From Streptomyces sp. NBC_01591 (GTDB taxonomy: Bacteria > Actinomycetota > Actinomycetes > Streptomycetales > Streptomycetaceae): a stretch of 64,000 nucleotides of DNA. This document shows, in pieces, positions 59,345-64,000 of the stretch. The stretch is from contig NZ_CP109327.1 of the NCBI RefSeq assembly GCF_035918155.1, positions 5,890,001 through 5,954,000 on the forward strand. The letters run 5' to 3'. The notes beneath the pieces were generated by a model. The model had not been told where the DNA came from. It made no database searches and worked only from the letters and a program-made list of their open reading frames with translations. Position 1 is the first letter of the stretch. Each line of letters opens with the position of its first letter. The translations under genes and the position numbers were made by a program.

Positions 59345-62300
59345 ACGGTGACGGACCGCCCCTGCTCATCGAACCCGTCGTCAGCCGGCCCCGTGAGGCC
59401 GAGGCGGGATGCGCCTATCTCGTCACCGTCGACCTGTGCGGTCCGCTCGGGCCGCAGGGCGAGGAGGACCCGGAGGCCTGGCCGTACCAGGACGAGGAAC
59501 TGACCTTCACCGTCGCACTGGACGGGGGCCGGCACTTCGTCTGCGAGGTGCTCGACGACCCCGCGCTCGTACTGCACCGCTACGGGGGCACGTACGGCCC
59601 GGCCCGGTTCGTCGTCACGGCGGGCCGGGCCACCGGGCCCGCCGAACTCTGGCTCACCATCACCAACCAGTGGGGGATGCCGGTCCGCAAGGCCGCTCTG
59701 CCCTGCACGATCACGCAGTCGGGACAGACCGCTGAGGTCGTCGGATACGTCCCCGCCCAGCCACCCGCCTCCGAGCCGTACGGACCGTCCGCCGTGGACC
59801 CGGAGACCGATCCGGCGGACGCGCTCTGGTTGGCACGCCGAGCGGAGGAGACGGAAGAGGCCGAGGAGACCGGGCCGGAGGAGGAACAGGCGGCGGCCGG
59901 CGGCGATGACACGGAGGACCCGGGGGAGGACGCCGAGGACCTCGTGCCCTCCGAAGCGCCCCCGGTCCCGCGCACCACGCCCGGCCCGGTGGACCACATC
60001 ACCATCAGTTTCGCCGGTTTCAACCGGGCCTGGGCGGCGTGGATCGGGGACCGTCTGGAGCGGCGCGGGGTGACGGTGGTCCAGCAGCGCTGGGACCCGC
60101 CGGCGGAGGTTCCGCTGGCGGAGTCGCTGGGTGAGCTGGCGCTCTCCCGGGGCCAGGTTCTGGCAGTCCTCAGCGACTGGTACTTCCAGCTCGGTCCGCG
60201 CGGTCACGACGAGTGGAACAGGGCGCTGCGCGAGGTCGTCGCCCCCGACCCCGACCGCTTCGCCGCGGTCCGCGTCGCGACCTCGGTGTTCCCGGGCGCC
60301 ACCTCGGCCTTCGGCGCGGCCGACCTGACCGACGTCGGCGCCGACGAGGCCGAGCGGCGGCTCCTCGTCCGCCTGGGCCTGCCCACCGACCCCCTGCCCG
60401 ATCCGGTCGGGCCCAGGCAGGGTCCCCGGTATCCGGCCGGCATTCCCGAGGTGTGGGGCGGAGTGCCGCGCCGCAGCCGCCGGTTCACCGGCCGCGAGGA
60501 GCTGCTCGCGGCGACGTACGAGGCATTGCACGATGCGCACCCCGGTGCCGGGGTCGTGACCCTGCACGGCATGTCCGGTGTGGGCAAGACCCAACTGGCG
60601 GCGGAGTACGTCTACCGGTTCGGCTCGGAGTACGACGTCGTGTGGTGGGTGCCCGCCGACCGCCGCGCCCTCTACCGCCAGAAACTCGCCGAACTCGCCC
60701 CCGAACTCGGCCTGTCCACAGGCGCCGAGTACGGGGAGCGGCTGCGGGCCGTGCGGGACGCGCTGCGCCGCGGCGAACCGTATGCGCACTGGCTGTTGAT
60801 CCTGGACGGCGCGGACGAGCCCGAGCACATCTGGGACCTGGTGCCGACCGGCCCCGGGCATGTGCTGATCACCTCCCGCAACCCGGGATGGGGCGAGTAC
60901 AACAGCAGCCTCGTCGAGGTCCCGGTCTACGAACGCGACGAGTCCGTGGCCTTCATCCGCCGTCGCGTACCACGCCTGACCCCGAACGACGCCGACCAGC
61001 TGGCGGAGGCCCTCGAAGACCTTCCGCTCCTCCTCGCCCAGACGGCGGGCTGGCTCAACGACTCCGACATGTCCGTCGAGGAGTACATCGAACTCCTCGA
61101 GGGCGGCATCGACCAGGACGTCGTCAAGGTCTCCATGGACTTCCCGCTGACCTTCCGCACGGCCTGGTCGATACTGCTGAACAAGCTCAAGGAGACCGTC
61201 CCGGAATCCGTCGATCTGCTGCGCCTGTGCAGCTTCTTCGCACCCGATTCCATCCCCCTGCACCTGCTGAACAGGGTCGCCTGGGACACCGTCGGCGGCC
61301 TGGAGGCATTCACGAACCCGGACGTGCTCGACCGGGCGGTCCAGCATTTGCTGCGCTACTCGGTCGTCAGGCTGGAGGCGACGGGCCCGCCGATCACCGG
61401 GTCGGCAGAGCCGGGCAGGGCTCTCCACATGCACCGCATGATCCACCGCATGGTGCGGGGCGAACTGACGACGGCCGACCGCGCGACCTACGCCGACGCG
61501 GCCCGTGGCGCACTGGCCGCCGTCGACCGGGGGCAGCCCTCCGACGCCCGGATGTGGACCACGTACGCCGCGATCACCCCGCACCTGAAGTGGGCGGAGG
61601 TACTGGAGAGCACCGAAACCGCGGTGCAGGACCTCGTCCTCGACTGCCTGCGCTACATGTACCTCTCGGGCGAGTACGGCAGTGGCGTCCGGCTCGCCGG
61701 ACCGGCCATGACCTCCTGGCGGGCCCTGCTCGGCGAGACCCACCCCCGGATCTGGGACCTCGGCCACCACTACGCCAATCTGCTCCGGGCCCTCGGCGAC
61801 TACCGCACGAGCGAACGCGTCGAGCGGGCGGCCGCCGACTACCTCGGGGCCGAACGCGGCGAACAGGACCTGGAGCATCTGCGGGCGGCGGGCGGCCTCG
61901 CCGCCGACCTGCGGGGCCTCGGCCGCTACGACGAGGCGCTGGGGCTCTCCGCCTCGATCAGGGACCGCTACCTCACCGCCCTCGGCCAGGAGGACTACCG
62001 CACACTGAACGCGGACAACAACCTCGCGGTGTCGCTGCGGCTGCTCGGCCTGTACGGCGAGGCGCTGGAGCAGGACCGGCGGACTCTGGCCCTGCGGCGA
62101 TCCGTGCTGGGCGGGCAGGCCCCCGCCACCCTGTACTCGGAACTCAACTGCGCCATCGACCTTCGGCTGCTCGGGCACCACCGCGAAGCCGAGAAGGCCC
62201 TGGGACAGACGGTCCGCAGGCATCTGGCGGCGGTCGGCGCCAACAATCCGCAGACCCTGCGCGCCCAGCACAACCTCGCGCTGTGCCGCTACCTCACCGG

Positions 62301-62838
62301 GGACCCGGCCGCCGCCCGGCCCGCCCTCGCCAGGGTGCGGCGGGACTGTCTGCGGCTCCTCGGCGAGCACCACCCGCTCACCCTGCTGATCACGGCGAGC
62401 GTGGCCTGCGCGGAGCGGCGGGCGGGAGACCCGGACCGGGCGCTGCTGCTGCACGAGCAGGTGGTGGCGGGGTACCGGTCGATGCTGGGCCACGAACACC
62501 CGTACACCATCGGTACGGAGGGCAACCTCGGACTGATGCGCTGGACGCTGGGGGAGCAGGACGTCGCGAGCCACGAGATCGAGCGGGCCGGCTCCCTGAT
62601 GGCCGGGACGGTGGGGGAAGGCCATCCCTGGGCGATCGGATGCACGTTGAACGCGATGATCGCCCGGATGAGGAGCGGACGGGCCGACGAGGCGTACGAG
62701 CTGGGCCGGGCGAACGGCCCGCGGGCGGCGGCCCTGCTGGGAACGGACCACCCGCTCACCGCGGCCTACCGGCAGGCGGAGGACCCGGAACGTGTCGAAC
62801 GCCTGGACTTCTGGGACTTCGAACCCCAGATCGTCTGA
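59341..62838 (+). CDS. TIR-NB-ARC-TPR protein 2 with extra N-terminal domain
   Basis: An 1165-residue paralogue of the protein at 51703. It adds a beta-sandwich-like N-terminal domain (about 1-145, LTFTVALDGGRHFVCEVLDD) and a very acidic linker (about 160-205, EETEEAEETGPEEEQ). Then TIR (about 219-360, TISFAGFNRAWAAWIGDRLE), NB-ARC (P-loop VTLHGMSGVGKTQLAAEYVY near 410; WLLILDGADEPEHIW; EDLPLLLAQTAGWL) and TPR repeats to the end, WDFEPQIV. GTG at 59341 overlaps the CHAT stop by four bases, so it is coupled to the protease. Last gene of the island, followed by a strong terminator. Confidence 0.88.
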   Translation: MNGDGPPLLIEPVVSRPREAEAGCAYLVTVDLCGPLGPQGEEDPEAWPYQDEELTFTVALDGGRHFVCEVLDDPALVLHRYGGTYGPARFVVTAGRATGPAELWLTITNQWGMPVRKAALPCTITQSGQTAEVVGYVPAQPPASEPYGPSAVDPETDPADALWLARRAEETEEAEETGPEEEQAAAGGDDTEDPGEDAEDLVPSEAPPVPRTTPGPVDHITISFAGFNRAWAAWIGDRLERRGVTVVQQRWDPPAEVPLAESLGELALSRGQVLAVLSDWYFQLGPRGHDEWNRALREVVAPDPDRFAAVRVATSVFPGATSAFGAADLTDVGADEAERRLLVRLGLPTDPLPDPVGPRQGPRYPAGIPEVWGGVPRRSRRFTGREELLAATYEALHDAHPGAGVVTLHGMSGVGKTQLAAEYVYRFGSEYDVVWWVPADRRALYRQKLAELAPELGLSTGAEYGERLRAVRDALRRGEPYAHWLLILDGADEPEHIWDLVPTGPGHVLITSRNPGWGEYNSSLVEVPVYERDESVAFIRRRVPRLTPNDADQLAEALEDLPLLLAQTAGWLNDSDMSVEEYIELLEGGIDQDVVKVSMDFPLTFRTAWSILLNKLKETVPESVDLLRLCSFFAPDSIPLHLLNRVAWDTVGGLEAFTNPDVLDRAVQHLLRYSVVRLEATGPPITGSAEPGRALHMHRMIHRMVRGELTTADRATYADAARGALAAVDRGQPSDARMWTTYAAITPHLKWAEVLESTETAVQDLVLDCLRYMYLSGEYGSGVRLAGPAMTSWRALLGETHPRIWDLGHHYANLLRALGDYRTSERVERAAADYLGAERGEQDLEHLRAAGGLAADLRGLGRYDEALGLSASIRDRYLTALGQEDYRTLNADNNLAVSLRLLGLYGEALEQDRRTLALRRSVLGGQAPATLYSELNCAIDLRLLGHHREAEKALGQTVRRHLAAVGANNPQTLRAQHNLALCRYLTGDPAAARPALARVRRDCLRLLGEHHPLTLLITASVACAERRAGDPDRALLLHEQVVAGYRSMLGHEHPYTIGTEGNLGLMRWTLGEQDVASHEIERAGSLMAGTVGEGHPWAIGCTLNAMIARMRSGRADEAYELGRANGPRAAALLGTDHPLTAAYRQAEDPERVERLDFWDFEPQIV
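59995..61235 (+). repeat. Long direct repeat, copy 2 (TIR-NB-ARC coding DNA)
   Basis: Partner of 51745-52985. Even synonymous positions agree over long stretches, unlike the flanking TPR regions of the same two genes. Confidence 0.9.
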
Positions 62839-62861
62839 ACGGGCTGCGCCCCGCCCGTACG

Positions 62862-62908
62862 CCGAAGGGCCCGGCCCCGCGATCAGCTCGCGGGGCCGGG
62901 CCCTTCGG
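62862..62908. terminator. Strong bidirectional terminator at the island end
   Basis: Perfect 21-bp inverted repeat (62862-62882 with 62888-62908) with a 5-base loop, between the convergent STAND gene and sucA. Confidence 0.9.
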
Positions 62909-62926
62909 GTTGTGTACAGCGACCGG

Positions 62927-64000
62927 TCAGGCCTCGAAGACCTCGGCGACCAGCTGTGCCTGCTCGGCCTGGTGGCGCTTGGCCGAGCCGACCGCCGGGG
63001 ACGAGCTGTGCGGACGCGAGATGCGGCGCAGGCGCTCACCGTGCGGGACGTCGGCGCCGACGGCCAGGTCCAGGTGGTCGATCAGGTTCAGGGCGATGAA
63101 CGGCCAGGCGCCCTGGTTGGCCGGCTCCTCCTGGGTCCAGAGGTACTTCTCGGCGTTCGGGTACTTGGCGATCTCGGCCTGGAGCTCGGCACCCGGCAGC
63201 GGGTACAGGCGCTCCAGACGGATGATCGCGGTGTCCGTGACGCCGCGCTTCGTACGCTCGGCCTCCAGGTCGTAGTAGACCTTGCCGGCGCAGAAGACGA
63301 CCTTGCGGACGTCGGCCGGGTTCACCGATTCGTCGCCGATCACCGGGCGGAAGCCGCCGGTGGTGAACTCCTCGACCTTCGACGCGGCCGCCTTGAGGCG
63401 GAGCATCGACTTCGGGGTGAAGACGATCAGCGGCTTGTGGTGCGGGTTGTGCACCTGCCACCGCAGGAGGTGGAAGTAGTTCGACGGCAGGGTCGGCATG
63501 GCGACCGTCATGTTGTTCTGCGCGCACAGCGTGAGGAAGCGCTCCGGGCGGGCGGACGAGTGGTCCGGGCCCTGGCCCTCGTAGCCGTGCGGCAGCAGCA
63601 GCGTGACGCCGGAGGTCTGGCCCCACTTCTGCTCGGCCGAGGAGATGAACTCGTCGACGACGGTCTGCGCGCCGTTGACGAAGTCACCGAACTGGGCCTC
63701 CCAGACGACCAGCGACTCGGGACGGGCCAGCGAGTAGCCGTACTCGAAGCCCATCGCCGCGTACTCGCTGAGCAGCGAGTCGTAGACGTTGTAACGGGCC
63801 TGCTCGTCGGAGAGGTAGAGCAGCGGGGTGTGGTCCTCGCCGGTCACCTGGTCGACGAGGACCGCGTGCCGCTGGCCGAAGGTGCCGCGGCGGGTGTCCT
63901 GGCCGGCGAGCCGGACCGGGGTGCCCTCCATCAGCAGTGAACCGATGGCCAGGGTCTCGCCCATGCCCCAGTCGATCGTGCCGTTCTCCACCGAGGCCGC
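62927..64000 (-). CDS. sucA: 2-oxoglutarate dehydrogenase E1 / multifunctional Kgd, C-terminal part (partial)
   Basis: The last 357 codons of a TCA-cycle enzyme, entering from the right edge. PVRLAGQDTRRGTFGQRHAV, SLLSEYAAMGFEYGYSLARP and WEAQFGDFVNGAQTVVDEFI are the transketolase-like pyrimidine domain; LLLPHGYEGQGPDHSSARPE and RLKAAASKVEEFTTGGFRPV the C-terminal region, ending AEQAQLVAEVFEA. It decarboxylates 2-oxoglutarate with thiamine diphosphate. Whether the N-terminal E2-like part is present, as in actinobacterial Kgd, cannot be seen. Core gene that marks the island border. Confidence 0.95.
   Translation of the reverse strand, partial: AASVENGTIDWGMGETLAIGSLLMEGTPVRLAGQDTRRGTFGQRHAVLVDQVTGEDHTPLLYLSDEQARYNVYDSLLSEYAAMGFEYGYSLARPESLVVWEAQFGDFVNGAQTVVDEFISSAEQKWGQTSGVTLLLPHGYEGQGPDHSSARPERFLTLCAQNNMTVAMPTLPSNYFHLLRWQVHNPHHKPLIVFTPKSMLRLKAAASKVEEFTTGGFRPVIGDESVNPADVRKVVFCAGKVYYDLEAERTKRGVTDTAIIRLERLYPLPGAELQAEIAKYPNAEKYLWTQEEPANQGAWPFIALNLIDHLDLAVGADVPHGERLRRISRPHSSSPAVGSAKRHQAEQAQLVAEVFEA

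Noticed and set aside
59263..63039. A 1258-codon open frame on the minus strand opposite the second STAND gene
   Set aside because: Shadow frame; it crosses the terminator and the 3' end of sucA, and the product is low-complexity Arg/Gly/Val-rich.
1..64000. Insertion sequences, integrases or prophage genes
   Set aside because: No transposase, integrase or phage structural gene was recognised; the gene fragments at 22.5-25.5 kb look like deletions, and the island at 41-63 kb has no visible mobility gene.

Overview
This window is chromosomal DNA of a Streptomyces-like actinomycete. The evidence is the very high GC content with strong third-position G/C bias, GTG starts, four-base GTGA/ATGA gene overlaps, and the gene set: a DasR-box nagB locus, wblE, sigH with its anti-sigma gene, sodN/sodX, snapalysin and many paralogue-rich regulators. 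Several runs of genes recall the S. coelicolor core order (nagB to sigH; sodN/sodX, amino-acid ABC operon, malic enzyme, dehydrogenase; sucA). That comparison is from memory and was not searched.

Layout. 1-8.5 kb: end of a sugar hydrolase gene, nagB and a divergent SIS-domain gene sharing a DasR box, a PdtaS-type histidine kinase, wblE, a lipid kinase, sigH with its anti-sigma gene, and a UBP zinc finger. 8.5-13.6 kb: antiporter, PLP enzyme, cytosolic amidase, and the hmp/nsrR nitric oxide pair with two candidate NsrR operators. 13.7-16.4 kb: a family 2B encapsulin shell gene followed by a polyprenyl synthase with a disordered N-terminal extension, the likely cargo. 16.5-24.6 kb: regulators, an MFS pump, snapalysin with a divergent LysR regulator, oxidoreductases. 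22.5-26.5 kb is a decay zone: a broken surface-protein gene, fragments of a nucleotidyltransferase, a TetR regulator and an MFS pump, and a strange 120-nt tRNA-like RNA. 26.5-40.9 kb: Ni-superoxide dismutase and its peptidase, CGNR regulator, ECF sigma factor, polar amino-acid ABC operon, malic enzyme, dehydrogenase, GH5 enzyme, Clp-N/HTH pair, PadR/DUF4097 pair and a decayed gene.

41.3-62.8 kb is the most interesting part: a same-strand island that looks like an NTP-dependent conflict or signalling system. It has Trypco1 - trypsin/VMAP-like protease - MoxR ATPase - vWA protein; then an FxSxx-type cyclophane RiPP cassette (precursor ending FTNAF, radical SAM/SPASM maturase, and a separate HExxH-type peptide beta-hydroxylase with an intact motif); then TIR-NB-ARC-TPR protein 1; then a second set of Trypco1 - ChlI-like ATPase - ChlD-like vWA protein - CHAT caspase-like protease - TIR-NB-ARC-TPR protein 2. 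The two TIR-NB-ARC halves are nearly identical in DNA while their TPR halves have diverged. The island ends at a strong terminator facing the 3' end of sucA (2-oxoglutarate dehydrogenase).

Inferred logic of the island: NTPase/STAND switches and vWA adaptors would sense a trigger, proteases (trypsin, CHAT) and TIR domains would be effectors, and the modified peptide may be a signal or effector. None of this is proven by sequence alone.
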